Below the pieces are notes generated by a model. The model saw nothing but the letters and a program-made list of their open reading frames with translations. It ran no database searches and was not told the origin of the DNA. This document shows positions 1 to 9,003 of a stretch of DNA of 64,000 bases, one piece after another. The stretch's first letter is position 1; every line of letters starts with the position of its first letter. The position numbers and the translations under genes were made by a program. Origin of the DNA: Segetibacter aerophilus (GTDB lineage Bacteria > Bacteroidota > Bacteroidia > Chitinophagales > Chitinophagaceae); NCBI RefSeq assembly GCF_007991655.1, contig NZ_BJYT01000011.1:1-64000 (forward strand). The letters are read 5' to 3'.

Positions 1-353
1 TTTTGATATGCTTCAGCAGTTGCCTTAGGCTCTAATGAAGTATCGATAGCAAAAATTTGATGTGCGGAAATATTAAGAGGATCGAAGAGTGCTTTTTTGG
101 CCATCAGAGCATTGCTGTCAGGATGGTCTGAAGGAACATACCTTTCATCTCCAAAAAAGAAATAAATCTTATCCCATTCAATCAAACTTTTAAAATCCGA
201 CGCAAGTAATTCAAACAGCCCTTTCGGAGAACTGCCACCTGACAATGCTACTGTAAACCGTCCGTGTTTAGAGATTGCCTCCTTTGCTGTTTGCACAAAG
301 TATTCTGCGGCAGCCTGTAAAACTTCTTTGGTTGTTTTTGAAACATGCAGCAT
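1..353 (-). CDS. pgl: 6-phosphogluconolactonase, N-terminal part (cut by window edge)
   Basis: Hydrolyses 6-phosphogluconolactone to 6-phosphogluconate, the second step of the oxidative pentose phosphate pathway, in the cytosol. The reading frame starts at the ATG at 353 with MLHVSKTTKEVLQ and runs off the window after about 117 residues. It shows the family's early sugar-phosphate loop ALSGGSSPKGLFELL (about residues 35-49) and FFGDERYVPSDHPDSN (about 64-79), where the GDER and DSN residues are hallmarks of the NagB/DevB fold. The start lies two bases after the stop of the glucose-6-phosphate dehydrogenase gene, so the two are surely co-transcribed, and the enzymes act consecutively. The C-terminal half is missing only because the window ends. 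Confidence 0.93.
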   Translation of the reverse strand, partial: MLHVSKTTKEVLQAAAEYFVQTAKEAISKHGRFTVALSGGSSPKGLFELLASDFKSLIEWDKIYFFFGDERYVPSDHPDSNALMAKKALFDPLNISAHQIFAIDTSLEPKATAEAYQ

Positions 354-355
354 CA

Positions 356-1873
356 CTACTTCTTTTTATTGTTTTGAGGAAGGGTAACCCAATGAAATCC
401 ATCACGTGCAATCAGCGCTTCCGCAATTTCAGGTCCCCATGAGTCAGAAGAATAGTTAGGAAAGTTTACACTCTTTTTACTTTCCCATGCGCTTAAAATT
501 GGCATGATTAAACTCCATGCAGCCTCTACCTGGTCGCCACGCATAAACAAGGTTTGGTCACCTACAATCGTATCTAACAAAAGGGTTTCATAAGCTTCAG
601 GCGTATAACTGGTATAAGCACTTTTGTAGTCGAACACCATATCGACCGTATTAAGTACCATATCGAGACCGGGACGTTTTGCCTGCACCTGTAAACGGAT
701 ACTCATCTCTGGCTGAATGCTAATAATCAGTCTGTTTTGCTGCCAGTTGTCTGTGGCTTCCCCGGGAAATATAAGATGGGGAACATCTTTAAATTGTATG
801 GTGATGACCGAAGCGGCTTCATGCATTCTTTTACCGGTTCTTACATAAAAAGGCACATTTTGCCAACGCCAATTGTCAACAAAAAACTTGATGGCCGCAA
901 AGGTTTCGGTGTTTGATTGTGGGTCTACCTTCGTTTCGTTTCTATAAGCTGGTACTTGCTTACCTTCTATCCAGCCTTCGCCATACTGGCCGCGCGCTGC
1001 ATTTTTTCTAACGTCTTCTGAAGAGAATGGGCGCATGGCTCGTAGCACATCTACTTTACGGTTACGAACTTCTTCGCCAACAAATGTTACCGGTGGCTCC
1101 ATGGCTATAAGGCAAAGCAGTTGTAATATGTGATTTTGAACCATGTCTCTTAGAGCACCTGATCCTTCGTAATAATCTCCGCGATCTTCGACGCCGAGCC
1201 GTTCTGTTACTGAGATTTGAACGTACTCTATATAGTTCCGGTTCCAGGTGGGTTCGAAAAGAGAATTGGCAAATCGAAAGGCAAGAATGTTTTGAACTGT
1301 TTCCTTACCGAGGTAGTGGTCGATCCGATAGATTTGTTTTTCTTCGAATAGACCACCCAACAATTTGTTTAAAGCTGTAGCAGAGTCGAGGTCTTTTCCG
1401 AACGGCTTTTCTATAACGATCCTCGTGTTATCTGCATCTTCAGCGAGCTTACAGGCCGCTATATTTTGTGCAATGACTTCGAAAAAATTAGGGGAGACGG
1501 CGAGATAAAAAATAACAGTTGCAGTGGTTTGCCAATCCTCCTGGTGCGTTTTAATACGCTGGCCAAACTCCTGGTAAGTTTCAATTTTATTGAGATCAGA
1601 AACCTGGTAATGAAGATGGTTTGCAAACTCCTGCCACTTTGCAGGATCTGCTTCTCCGGAACGTGAAAACTCGTTGATATCTTTTAAAAGCGTATTCCGG
1701 TAATCATCTTCTGTGTACTTGGTTCTGCCTGTACCAATGATGGAGAAATTTTCGGGTAACCAATTATCTAAAAACAAATTGTACAACGCTGGTGCAAGCT
1801 TGCGCGAGTTGAGGTCGCCCGTTCCACCAAAAATGACAAATATTGTAGTTTTAGATCTGCTATCTATGCTCAT
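356..1873 (-). CDS. zwf: Glucose-6-phosphate 1-dehydrogenase
   Basis: Oxidises glucose-6-phosphate to 6-phosphogluconolactone with reduction of NADP(+), the entry to the oxidative pentose phosphate pathway. At 505 residues it is normal full length. The dinucleotide-binding motif FGGTGDLNSRKL is at about residues 15-26, EKPFGKD at 155-161, and the signature RIDHYLGKE at 183-191 holds the catalytic His and substrate-binding Lys. The ATG at 1873 is the first in frame and fits the family N-terminus. It is followed two bases later by the lactonase gene. Upstream is a small MarR-like gene with a spacer of about 93 bases, so it is probably part of the long pentose-phosphate operon. Confidence 0.97.
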   Translation of the reverse strand: MSIDSRSKTTIFVIFGGTGDLNSRKLAPALYNLFLDNWLPENFSIIGTGRTKYTEDDYRNTLLKDINEFSRSGEADPAKWQEFANHLHYQVSDLNKIETYQEFGQRIKTHQEDWQTTATVIFYLAVSPNFFEVIAQNIAACKLAEDADNTRIVIEKPFGKDLDSATALNKLLGGLFEEKQIYRIDHYLGKETVQNILAFRFANSLFEPTWNRNYIEYVQISVTERLGVEDRGDYYEGSGALRDMVQNHILQLLCLIAMEPPVTFVGEEVRNRKVDVLRAMRPFSSEDVRKNAARGQYGEGWIEGKQVPAYRNETKVDPQSNTETFAAIKFFVDNWRWQNVPFYVRTGKRMHEAASVITIQFKDVPHLIFPGEATDNWQQNRLIISIQPEMSIRLQVQAKRPGLDMVLNTVDMVFDYKSAYTSYTPEAYETLLLDTIVGDQTLFMRGDQVEAAWSLIMPILSAWESKKSVNFPNYSSDSWGPEIAEALIARDGFHWVTLPQNNKKK

Positions 1874-1966
1874 TTAAATTTCGATTTTCTATTTTAATGT
1901 TTTGGTTTAATGAACCCGTTGGGATTAAGAATCGTTTCTCACTGCGGCTTTGTTTAATACTTTTTA

Positions 1967-2383
1967 TCAAAGCTTACTTTGAAGGTTTTCGATCATCTTT
2001 TGTAAAGTCGTCAAAGTTGTTTCGTATTGTAGCTCTGATATATTCGCCATTGCTTTTTGTCTGAACGCCTGTTGTTTTTGCAAACAGCTTTTGTGTAGTT
2101 CAATTCCTTTGCTCGTTAGACTCAACTGTTCTTCTTTCTCAATCATTAATTGCCTTTCCTGTAATTCTGCAACTATAACGTTCAAAGCCTCAAGGTCTGC
2201 AAAAGGCTTCATTAAGCTTTGAAGATCTGTTCTGCTTATTTCGCCTTTTTGAAAAACAGTGTTCAAAACCTGCCAACCCTTTCTGTTAAGTGCAAACTCG
2301 TTTTGGATTTCGTCGATGCCCTTTGTTAGTAGCTCGTCCACTTGTTTTACGTAATATCCTATAGGAAGTTTCTTCGGTTCCAT
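1967..2383 (-). CDS. MarR-like winged-helix protein embedded in the pentose phosphate operon
   Basis: A 138-residue soluble protein with the helical, charged pattern of MarR-type regulators. An N-terminal helix (about 8-30) is followed by a recognisable winged-helix region (VLNTVFQKGEISRTDLQSLM, about 40-59, then VIVAELQERQLMIEKEEQLSLTSKG with a wing-like turn, about 89-113). A C-terminal helix (about 115-137) suits dimerisation. No membrane segment or signal peptide is seen. It lies between the 6-phosphogluconate dehydrogenase and glucose-6-phosphate dehydrogenase genes on the same strand, which suggests it senses a pathway intermediate or redox state and regulates the operon. That role is inference; the fold call is moderately sure and the ligand unknown. 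Confidence 0.7.
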   Translation of the reverse strand: MEPKKLPIGYYVKQVDELLTKGIDEIQNEFALNRKGWQVLNTVFQKGEISRTDLQSLMKPFADLEALNVIVAELQERQLMIEKEEQLSLTSKGIELHKSCLQKQQAFRQKAMANISELQYETTLTTLQKMIENLQSKL

Positions 2384-2431
2384 TGATATGCTTGAGCTAC
2401 ATCGCTTACAGCTGAGTTATATTATTACCGT

Positions 2432-2448
2432 ACAAGAGTGCGACGCAA
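2432..2448 (-). repeat. Copy A of the dispersed TTGCGTCGCACTCTTGT motif
   Basis: In the spacer between the MarR-like gene and gnd, the minus strand reads TTGCGTCGCACTCTTGT. The same 17 bases occur on the plus strand at 24813-24829, and related versions occur at 5755-5775, 24945-24966 and 31043-31064. Function unknown; probably a short interspersed repeat. Confidence 0.6.
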
Positions 2449-2489
2449 GAGAAGCTAAATACTTGTAGGGGGCTGGGCTAATAACCCAT

Positions 2490-3950
2490 CTAACCCGTTA
2501 CGCCGTTGTTTAAAGCAGTTACCGGATCTCCTGACCAGTGCGTATGAAAGAAGCCCTCTTTTCCGATTAACTCATAAGTATGTGCACCGAAAAAATCACG
2601 TTGTGCCTGGATTAAATTCGCCGGCATACGCTCGCTTCTGAACGTGTCGAAATAACTAAGTGCCGCAGCGTAAGCAGGAACGGCAAGGCCGCTTGTAATA
2701 GCCCCTGCAACTACGGTTCTTGTTGCCTGCAAAGTCTCGGTTACCTGCGCAGCAATTTGCTCATCTAACAAGAGATGCTGCAACTGCTGGTTGTTTTGAT
2801 AAGCGTTATAAATATCATTGAGAAACTGGGAGCGAATAATACAACCGCCTCTCCAAATCTTAGCAATCTCCTGCAATTGAAAATCGTAACCATATGCTTT
2901 GGAAGCCTGGTAAAGCATGTGCATTCCCTGTGAGTAGGTAACGATCATACTGAAATAAAACGCTCGCTCAAGATTGGTAAGAAAATCGTCTTTATTAATG
3001 ATGTTTAGACGAGGCAAAGTCTCACCGTAGAGAGAAGCTGCCTGTGTTCGCAACTGCTTATACTTTGAAAGATCACGCATAGAAACTGCAGTATCAATGG
3101 CAGTGATGGGAGTTTCTAAATCGTAAGCCACTTGTGACGTCCACTTGCCGGTGCCCTTAGCTCTTGCCTGGTCTTTAATATTGTGTATTAATAAATGATC
3201 TGATCCTGGTTCCTTGAAAGCAAAAATGTCACGCGTTATCTCAATAAGAAAAGACTGCAGTCTTCCTTCGTTCCACTTGCTGAAAAGGTCATAGATCTCG
3301 TTTTCAGGCAACTGGATTCCCTTATACAACAACTCGTATGTTTCTGCAATCAACTGCATTACTCCATACTCAATGCCATTGTGTACCATTTTTACAAAGT
3401 GACCTGAGGCACCGGGACCGATATAAGTAACGCAGGGTTCGTTGTTAACCTGGGCCGCAATCGTATCGAGAATAGGCTTAACAAATTCGTACGCTGATTT
3501 ATCTCCACCCGGCATCATGCTTGGCCCTTTACGCGCACCTTCTTCCCCTCCTGAAATACCCATTCCGAAGAAGTGTAAACCTACCTGTTGAAGATCTGTA
3601 TCTCTTATGATCGTGTCTGTAAAATGAGAATTACCGCCATCGATAATAATATCGCCGGGAGAAAGCAAAGGTTTAAGATCTGCTATCACACTGTCTACGA
3701 TTTTTCCTGCAGGCACCAACATCATTACAACCTTGGGAGTTTTCAAACTTTGAATAAAGGCCTCTAAAGTATCGAAACCTTTGACAGGAGAATCCTTGCC
3801 CTCTTCACCCAGCAACCTTACCTTTTCCAGATCCTTATCATAGCCTGCCACTGCAAAGCCATGCTCTGCCATATTCAATAAAAGATTACGTCCCATTGTT
3901 CCCAGGCCTATCATTCCAAACTGGAGCCCGGTTGCTTGTTTTTCGTCCAT
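2490..3950 (-). CDS. gnd: 6-phosphogluconate dehydrogenase, decarboxylating
   Basis: Converts 6-phosphogluconate to ribulose-5-phosphate and CO2 with NADP(+) reduction. Its 486 residues match the long, homodimeric form of the family. The Rossmann motif GLGTMGRNL is at about 15-23, GISGGEEGARKGPSMMPGG at 130-148 and the catalytic signature HFVKMVHNGIEYG at 183-195, with Lys186 and Asn190 in place. The C-terminal helical domain ends in the basic/aromatic tail (RDFFGAHTYE) that reaches into the partner active site. The start ATG at 3950 fits the family. It lies downstream of transaldolase with a 75-base spacer and upstream of the MarR-like gene, as part of the pentose-phosphate block. Confidence 0.97.
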   Translation of the reverse strand: MDEKQATGLQFGMIGLGTMGRNLLLNMAEHGFAVAGYDKDLEKVRLLGEEGKDSPVKGFDTLEAFIQSLKTPKVVMMLVPAGKIVDSVIADLKPLLSPGDIIIDGGNSHFTDTIIRDTDLQQVGLHFFGMGISGGEEGARKGPSMMPGGDKSAYEFVKPILDTIAAQVNNEPCVTYIGPGASGHFVKMVHNGIEYGVMQLIAETYELLYKGIQLPENEIYDLFSKWNEGRLQSFLIEITRDIFAFKEPGSDHLLIHNIKDQARAKGTGKWTSQVAYDLETPITAIDTAVSMRDLSKYKQLRTQAASLYGETLPRLNIINKDDFLTNLERAFYFSMIVTYSQGMHMLYQASKAYGYDFQLQEIAKIWRGGCIIRSQFLNDIYNAYQNNQQLQHLLLDEQIAAQVTETLQATRTVVAGAITSGLAVPAYAAALSYFDTFRSERMPANLIQAQRDFFGAHTYELIGKEGFFHTHWSGDPVTALNNGVTG

Positions 3951-4025
3951 AATAATTTAAAAATTTCTTGTAGGAATATAAAAGATGCGTCGATTTAAAA
4001 AAGCGACAAGAACTCTATCCTCGCA

Positions 4026-5126
4026 CTAGCTTAGTTGCTTTCTTTGTGTCTCGATGGCATCCATCAATTTATTGTAAGGCTTGTTGAATTTCTCAACTCC
4101 CTCATCTTCTAATTTTTGAGTTATCTGGTCAATGTCGATGCCTGCATTTTTCAAGTCGTTCAGCACCTGGGTTGCCTTATCTAAATCATCTTCTAACCGG
4201 CTTTGAGGTTCGCCATGATCTCTGTATGCTTCAAGCGTTTCCATTGGAACTGTGTTGACTGTCTTTGGTCCAATTAGAGCTTCTATATATTTCACATCGC
4301 TGAAAGCAGGATCCTTGCTTCCGGTACTTGCCCATAACAGGCGTTGAGGCTTTGCACCTTTTTCTTCCAGTTTTTTAAATCTCTCACTACTAAAAATATT
4401 CTTATAAATCTCGTAGGCTTTTCTTGCCGAAGCTATCGCTACTTCACCTTTTAGTCGTGATAAACCTTTTTCTTCAAGCATCGGATCTACCATCACATCT
4501 ATACGGCTTAAGAAAAAACTCGCAACTGAGGAAATTTCGCCGATAGGCTGATTTGCTGCCACCCGATCTTCCAATCCCGATATATAAGCCTCTGTAACTT
4601 CTGTATAGCGCGGAAGGCCAAAAAGCAGGGTGACGTTTATATTTATTCCTTCACTGATACAGGTTTTGATTGCTTTTAACCCTTCAGCAGTTCCCGGAAT
4701 TTTGATCATTACGTTTTTGCGATCTACTAACTTCCAAAGCTCTCTTGCCTGCTTTACTGTTCCCTCAGTGTCTTTCGCTAGCAAAGGCGACACTTCAAGA
4801 CTAACGTATCCATCTGCCCCTTGCACCTCTTCGTTATACACCGGCAAAAGCATGTCCGCTGCACGCTGAATATCTTTTATAGCCAGGGCGTAAAAGAGTT
4901 CTTCATTGTTTTGTTTTTCCTTAGACAAGGTTTTGATATCCTCATCATAATCCGAACTACTACTAATTGCCTTTTCAAATATGGCGGGGTTTGAAGTAAT
5001 TCCTCTCACGCCGTCTTCATTAATCAGCTTATCCAGTTCGCCTGTGTTCATGATCTTTCTGTCTATAAAGTCCAGCCAGATACTCTGGTCAAAATCATGA
5101 ATCCTTTTAACTCTATTTGTTTCCAT
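4026..5126 (-). CDS. tal: Transaldolase
   Basis: Transfers a three-carbon dihydroxyacetone unit between sedoheptulose-7-P and glyceraldehyde-3-P in the non-oxidative pentose phosphate branch. At 366 residues it matches the longer transaldolase subfamily (about 360-380 residues), not the roughly 220-residue MipB type. Visible signatures are GITSNPAIF at 42-50, DGYVSLEVSP at 105-114 and NVMIKIPGT at 138-146, whose Lys142 is the expected Schiff-base residue. WASTGSKDP and NTVPMETL in the C-terminal half also fit. It is flanked by rpiB upstream (112-base spacer) and gnd downstream on the same strand. Confidence 0.96.
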   Translation of the reverse strand: METNRVKRIHDFDQSIWLDFIDRKIMNTGELDKLINEDGVRGITSNPAIFEKAISSSSDYDEDIKTLSKEKQNNEELFYALAIKDIQRAADMLLPVYNEEVQGADGYVSLEVSPLLAKDTEGTVKQARELWKLVDRKNVMIKIPGTAEGLKAIKTCISEGININVTLLFGLPRYTEVTEAYISGLEDRVAANQPIGEISSVASFFLSRIDVMVDPMLEEKGLSRLKGEVAIASARKAYEIYKNIFSSERFKKLEEKGAKPQRLLWASTGSKDPAFSDVKYIEALIGPKTVNTVPMETLEAYRDHGEPQSRLEDDLDKATQVLNDLKNAGIDIDQITQKLEDEGVEKFNKPYNKLMDAIETQRKQLS

Positions 5127-5202
5127 TTTGATAATTTTTTTCTTTTTAGCGGCAAGCTATAAGCTTTATGCTATGCGCCGTAAATAATTGTTTCTAAAAC
5201 CC

Positions 5203-5239
5203 GGGGGCAACTTGTAGCTTGCAGTTTGTAGCTACCCCC
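5203..5239 (-). repeat. AGCTTGTAG-type spacer repeat with a hairpin
   Basis: The rpiB-tal spacer (5127-5238) contains repeated near-copies of AGCTTGYAG (for example at 5152-5164 and 5210-5233) and can fold. GGGGG at 5203-5207 pairs with CCCCC at 5235-5239, and TAGCT at 5215-5219 pairs with AGCTA at 5230-5234. The right arm overlaps the first base of the rpiB stop codon. No T-run follows, so it is more likely a repeat or mRNA-stability hairpin than a terminator. Confidence 0.4.
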
Positions 5240-5682
5240 TATTCCTCCAGTCGTTTTACTTTCTGTAATCGTCTAACGTGTCTTTCTGCTTCGGTAAATT
5301 TTGCCTCTAAAAACGTTTGTATAATTTCCTGGGCTACGTTGTTGCCTACAACTCTTCCGCCGAGGCAAAGCAAATTCATGTCGTCGTCCTCAACGCCCTG
5401 GTGTGCAGAAAAATGATCATGAACCAGGGCGGCACGTACACCTGTTACTTTATTTGCGGCGATAGATGCGCCTACTCCGCTACCACAAACAGCAATGCCG
5501 CGATCAACTTCTTTGCTTGCAACGGCTTTCGCTAACGGGATTACAAAATCAGGATAATCGTCCTGGTCATTTTGTTCTGTAGCACCAAAGTCCACTACTT
5601 CACACCCTAGTTTGGATATTATCGGGGCAAGAAATTGTTTTAGCTGAAATCCCCCATGATCTGCTGCTATTCCTATTTTCAT
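5239..5682 (-). CDS. rpiB: Ribose-5-phosphate isomerase B
   Basis: Interconverts ribose-5-phosphate and ribulose-5-phosphate; a small cytosolic RpiB/LacAB-fold enzyme. Its 147 residues are the normal length. It starts MKIGIAADHGG, with the substrate-binding ADHGG at 7-11. The catalytic Cys66 sits in the CGSGVGASIAANK motif at 66-78, and DMNLLCLGGR follows at 101-110. The ATG at 5682 begins the first beta strand directly, which settles the start. It lies between transketolase (upstream) and transaldolase (downstream), completing the non-oxidative branch in this block. Confidence 0.96.
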   Translation of the reverse strand: MKIGIAADHGGFQLKQFLAPIISKLGCEVVDFGATEQNDQDDYPDFVIPLAKAVASKEVDRGIAVCGSGVGASIAANKVTGVRAALVHDHFSAHQGVEDDDMNLLCLGGRVVGNNVAQEIIQTFLEAKFTEAERHVRRLQKVKRLEE

Positions 5683-5754
5683 AACGACCTAATTCAAACT
5701 CAAAATTTCGTTTCTATTTTTTGCGTAGCCATCGGTAATTCCTTGCGCATCTTT

Positions 5755-5775
5755 TGTTGTGTCACTCACTTGTAC
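5755..5775 (+). repeat. Copy B of the dispersed GTTGTGTCACTCACTTGTAC motif
   Basis: The plus strand in the tkt-rpiB spacer reads GTTGTGTCACTCACTTGTAC. The same 20 bases occur inverted in the cysI-cysJ spacer (about 24945-24966), and a one-mismatch copy lies in the cysN-cysD spacer (31043-31064). It is followed by TTTCACCGCAACAAC at about 5781-5797, which partly complements its left end. Confidence 0.6.
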
Positions 5776-5853
5776 TTATTGGTTTCACCGCAACAACCCT
5801 AATGCAAGCCTCCATTCCATTTGTAAAAGTAAAAATTCAAGTTATAAACAACC

Positions 5854-7863
5854 CTATTTCGAAAGGAGCGCTTTGGCTCTTTTTACGACATTTTCTACTG
5901 TAAAGCCAAATAGTTCAAACAACGCTTCTGCCGGTGCTGACTCCCCAAATGTGTTCATTCCAATAACGTCACCTTCATCTGTCACATATTTGTGCCAGCC
6001 CAAAGTTGAACCCGCTTCAACTGCCAAACGCTTTCTCAGGTTTTTTGGAAATACTTTTTCTCTGTAAGAAGAATCTTGTTTTTCAAATAATTCCCATGAT
6101 GGCATGCTAACTACCCTTGCAGCTATTCCTTCCTCCTGCAATTTCACCTGAGCGTCCATAATGAGAGAAACTTCTGAACCTGTAGCTATCAAAATTAGTT
6201 GCGGCTCGCCCTGGGCTTCCGACAATATATAAGCACCTTTCTCCAGCTCAGTTGCAGGAGTATATTTTTCCTGGTCAAGTACCGGCAGATTTTGTCTTGA
6301 CAAGATCAGTGCTACGGGTCCTTCGTTGTGTTGGATGGCCCACTTCCATGCCTGCGCGGTTTCGTTTGCATCGGCGGGTCTGATAACATGTAGGTTCGGA
6401 ATAGATCGAAGTGAAATTAATTGCTCAACCGGTTGATGGGTTGTACCATCTTCGCCAAGACCAATACTATCATGCGTAAAAACAAATATGGAACGAACCT
6501 TCATGATAGAAGCGAGGCGAATAGGCGGCCTCATATACTCAGAAAAAATCAGGAAGGTGGCTCCGTAAGGTATCATGCCTTCTGATAACGCAATGCCGTT
6601 TAAAGCGGCGCCCATCGCATGCTCTCTAATACCAAAATGGAAATTGCGACCTTCAGGAGTTTGAGGTGTAAAGGATTCAAAATCATTTAAAAAGGTATCG
6701 GTAGAAGGCGAAAGATCCGCAGAACCCCCAATCAAACTAGGAAGGCTTGATGCAATTGCATTTAAAGTTTTACCTGATGCTTTACGAGTAGCTATTTTCT
6801 CTCCTGCTTTAAAAACAGGCAGTTTATCTGTCCAACCGTCAGGCAGTTTACCACTGCGCATAAGTTCATATTCTGCCGCCAGCTCCGGGAACGCTTCTTT
6901 GTAAGAAGCATATAATTTATTCCATTCATCTTCTATCGGCGCGCCTCGTTGACCAACCTTGTTGTAGTAACTTAAAACTTCCTCCGGTACATCAAACGAC
7001 TTCTCAGGATCAAAGCCAAGAAACTTTTTAACAGCCTTCACTTCATCGGCGCCTAGTGGTGATCCGTGTGCGCCGGCTGTGTTCACTTTGTTGGGGCTGC
7101 CGTATGCTATTTCTGTTCTCACCTTTATTAGTGACGGACGTTTCGTTTCGTGCTTTGCATTGTGTACGGCATTTTTTATTGCCTCTATATCATTACCGTC
7201 ACTTACTACTTGCACGTGCCAGCCATAAGCCTCAAAACGTTTTTGTATGTCTTCGTTAAAAGTGATCTCCGTATTTCCCTCGATTGAAATATGGTTGTCG
7301 TCGTGCAGGTAAATCATGTTACCCAGCTCGAGATGGCCGGCTAAAGACGCCGCTTCGGCTGTTACACCTTCCATCAAATCACCATCGCTACAGATAGCAT
7401 AAATGTGGTAATTAAAAATCTCAAAGCCGGGTCGGTTAAAACGAGCTGCAAGATGTTTTTGAGCAATCGCAAAACCAACTCCTTCAGCAAAACCCTGACC
7501 GAGTGGACCAGTTGTAATCTCAATCCCATCTGTTATTCCAAATTCAGGATGGCCCGGTGTCTTGCTGTGCAGTTGCCTGAAATTTTTGATATCCTCTAAC
7601 GTCAGCGCGTATCCCGTCAGGTATAAAAAGTTGTATTGCAACAAACTTCCATGGCCTGCTGACAAGATAAATCTGTCGCGGTTTGGCCATCTCGGACTTT
7701 TAGGATTATAATTCATACTATGTGCCCAGAGCACATGGGCCATCGGAGCTGCACCCATTGGCATACCCGGATGACCAGAGTTAGCTTTTTGTACAGCATC
7801 AGCTGCCAAAACTCTCACTGTATTTATTCCTAACTGTTCTGTGGACTGAGTTGTTTCAGACAT
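5854..7863 (-). CDS. tkt: Transketolase
   Basis: Thiamine-diphosphate enzyme that moves two-carbon ketol units between pentose phosphates and aldoses. It has 669 residues, full length. The N-terminal pyrophosphate-binding domain has [20 protein letters not shown] at about 27-46 and the TPP/metal motif [15 protein letters not shown] with a following DDNHISIEG. The central pyrimidine domain has [17 protein letters not shown] with the catalytic Glu and [20 protein letters not shown]. The C-terminal transketolase domain follows. The ATG at 7863 lies 15 bases after the glucokinase stop, so it belongs to the same operon. A 171-base spacer containing repeat copy B separates it from rpiB. Confidence 0.97.
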   Translation of the reverse strand: MSETTQSTEQLGINTVRVLAADAVQKANSGHPGMPMGAAPMAHVLWAHSMNYNPKSPRWPNRDRFILSAGHGSLLQYNFLYLTGYALTLEDIKNFRQLHSKTPGHPEFGITDGIEITTGPLGQGFAEGVGFAIAQKHLAARFNRPGFEIFNYHIYAICSDGDLMEGVTAEAASLAGHLELGNMIYLHDDNHISIEGNTEITFNEDIQKRFEAYGWHVQVVSDGNDIEAIKNAVHNAKHETKRPSLIKVRTEIAYGSPNKVNTAGAHGSPLGADEVKAVKKFLGFDPEKSFDVPEEVLSYYNKVGQRGAPIEDEWNKLYASYKEAFPELAAEYELMRSGKLPDGWTDKLPVFKAGEKIATRKASGKTLNAIASSLPSLIGGSADLSPSTDTFLNDFESFTPQTPEGRNFHFGIREHAMGAALNGIALSEGMIPYGATFLIFSEYMRPPIRLASIMKVRSIFVFTHDSIGLGEDGTTHQPVEQLISLRSIPNLHVIRPADANETAQAWKWAIQHNEGPVALILSRQNLPVLDQEKYTPATELEKGAYILSEAQGEPQLILIATGSEVSLIMDAQVKLQEEGIAARVVSMPSWELFEKQDSSYREKVFPKNLRKRLAVEAGSTLGWHKYVTDEGDVIGMNTFGESAPAEALFELFGFTVENVVKRAKALLSK

Positions 7864-7878
7864 AATGTTTTTTTATAG

Positions 7879-8628
7879 CTACTGGATAGATGTGTAATTA
7901 GCTTTAACCTGCGGACGCTCCTCTGTTCTCCAAAGCCTTGCACCGCCTTTTATTCCATCTTTGTTTGAGATGATGGTGATATTAGAATCAAGATCGAAGT
8001 TTATTTTTTTTGCGTTTCCTCCGCCAATATATAGATGGTCGTAATTAAAAACCGTTTGCAGAATCTCAAGTACTCTTTTTATTCGTTTGTTCCATTTTTT
8101 ATCACCAATTTCCAACATCACTTTTTCGCCAATGTATTGGTCGTAGTCTTTGCTTTTGGTAATCGGATGGTGTGCAATCTCGAGGTGAGGCAAAAGATTA
8201 CCATCCATTAGCAACGCTGTTCCGAAGCCGGTACCCAGTGTTACTACAATTTCGAAACCCTTTCCGTTAACTACCCCAAGACCCTGCATGTCTGCATCGT
8301 TTACCACTTTTGCAGGTTTACCCAAAGTATCGGACAACAATTTCTTTAAGTCCACATTATGCCAGAGTGAAGTATCAAGATTAGGTGCAGTAATTACTAC
8401 CCCGTTTTTTACGTAACCGGGAAACCCAACAGAAATACAGTCAAACACAGGAAAATTTTTTGTTAGTCCTTGTATTGTCTCCAACAGTTTTTCGGGAGTT
8501 GTTGGCTTAGGCGTTTCCACTCTTTGGTACTCCATTGTAAGCACGCCGTCTCTGTTTAAAATCGTTGCTTTCACATGCGAGCCGCCAATGTCTATTGAAA
8601 GAATATTTTGGTATGAGGTTGTTTCCAT
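7879..8628 (-). CDS. ppgK: ROK-family glucokinase, polyphosphate-glucokinase type
   Basis: Predicted to phosphorylate glucose to glucose-6-phosphate, feeding the pentose-phosphate genes downstream. The 249-residue protein has the phosphate-1 motif SIDIGGSHVKATIL at 11-24, the sugar/catalytic motif VVNDADMQGLG at 108-118 (Asp111 as base) and the phosphate-2 motif TLGTGFGTAL at 130-139. The zinc-binding Cys/His cluster of typical ROK repressors and kinases is absent. That absence and the short length match polyphosphate glucokinases (PpgK), though phosphoryl-donor preference (polyphosphate or ATP) cannot be read from sequence. It is the first gene of the block and ends 15 bases before transketolase. 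Confidence 0.85.
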   Translation of the reverse strand: METTSYQNILSIDIGGSHVKATILNRDGVLTMEYQRVETPKPTTPEKLLETIQGLTKNFPVFDCISVGFPGYVKNGVVITAPNLDTSLWHNVDLKKLLSDTLGKPAKVVNDADMQGLGVVNGKGFEIVVTLGTGFGTALLMDGNLLPHLEIAHHPITKSKDYDQYIGEKVMLEIGDKKWNKRIKRVLEILQTVFNYDHLYIGGGNAKKINFDLDSNITIISNKDGIKGGARLWRTEERPQVKANYTSIQ

Positions 8629-9003
8629 TAAAGAGTTGATGTTTGTTGTGAGGAATTCAAATTGAAGTAGTTAGTAATAACGGCTGTAAATGGTTCAAAG
8701 CATTTCAAAGCTTAAAACAAATTCACAGCTTTTTTTATAAAGATAAGACTTGCAATTTTTATGCTGATGAAACCTTGTCCTTATAGTACACATAGTTTGG
8801 CCTGAAACCTTTGGTGTTTTCAGATCATCTAAGACTTCGGGAGGTTTGCTAAAAAAATCAAGCCGTTGTTGTACCCGGTAATTCTTCTAACATGGATCGT
8901 TTTGCAATGAATTAGTTTTGACCTTTTTTAAGGCAAAATGGTACAAATTCAAAAAGGATACGCGATGGTATCCTTTTTAAAAATTTCTCTACAAATGGAA
9001 TAC
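8629..9003. other. Intergenic region upstream of the glucokinase-pentose phosphate operon
   Basis: 375 bases without a credible gene. It must contain the promoter of the minus-strand glucokinase gene, but I could not assign a convincing Bacteroidota -33/-7 pair. The only clear structure is the hairpin at 8951-8978 next to the transporter stop. A direct repeat CAAAGC(A/C)TT occurs near 8697-8712. Confidence 0.5.
8951..8978 (-). terminator. Hairpin terminator after the MFS transporter gene
   Basis: AAAAAGGATAC at 8951-8961 and GTATCCTTTTT at 8968-8978 form a perfect 11-bp stem with a 6-base loop, 25 bases after the transporter stop codon. It ends in a T-run on both strands, so it can act bidirectionally; only the minus-strand transporter ends here. 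It separates the uptake locus from the pentose-phosphate operon. Confidence 0.8.
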
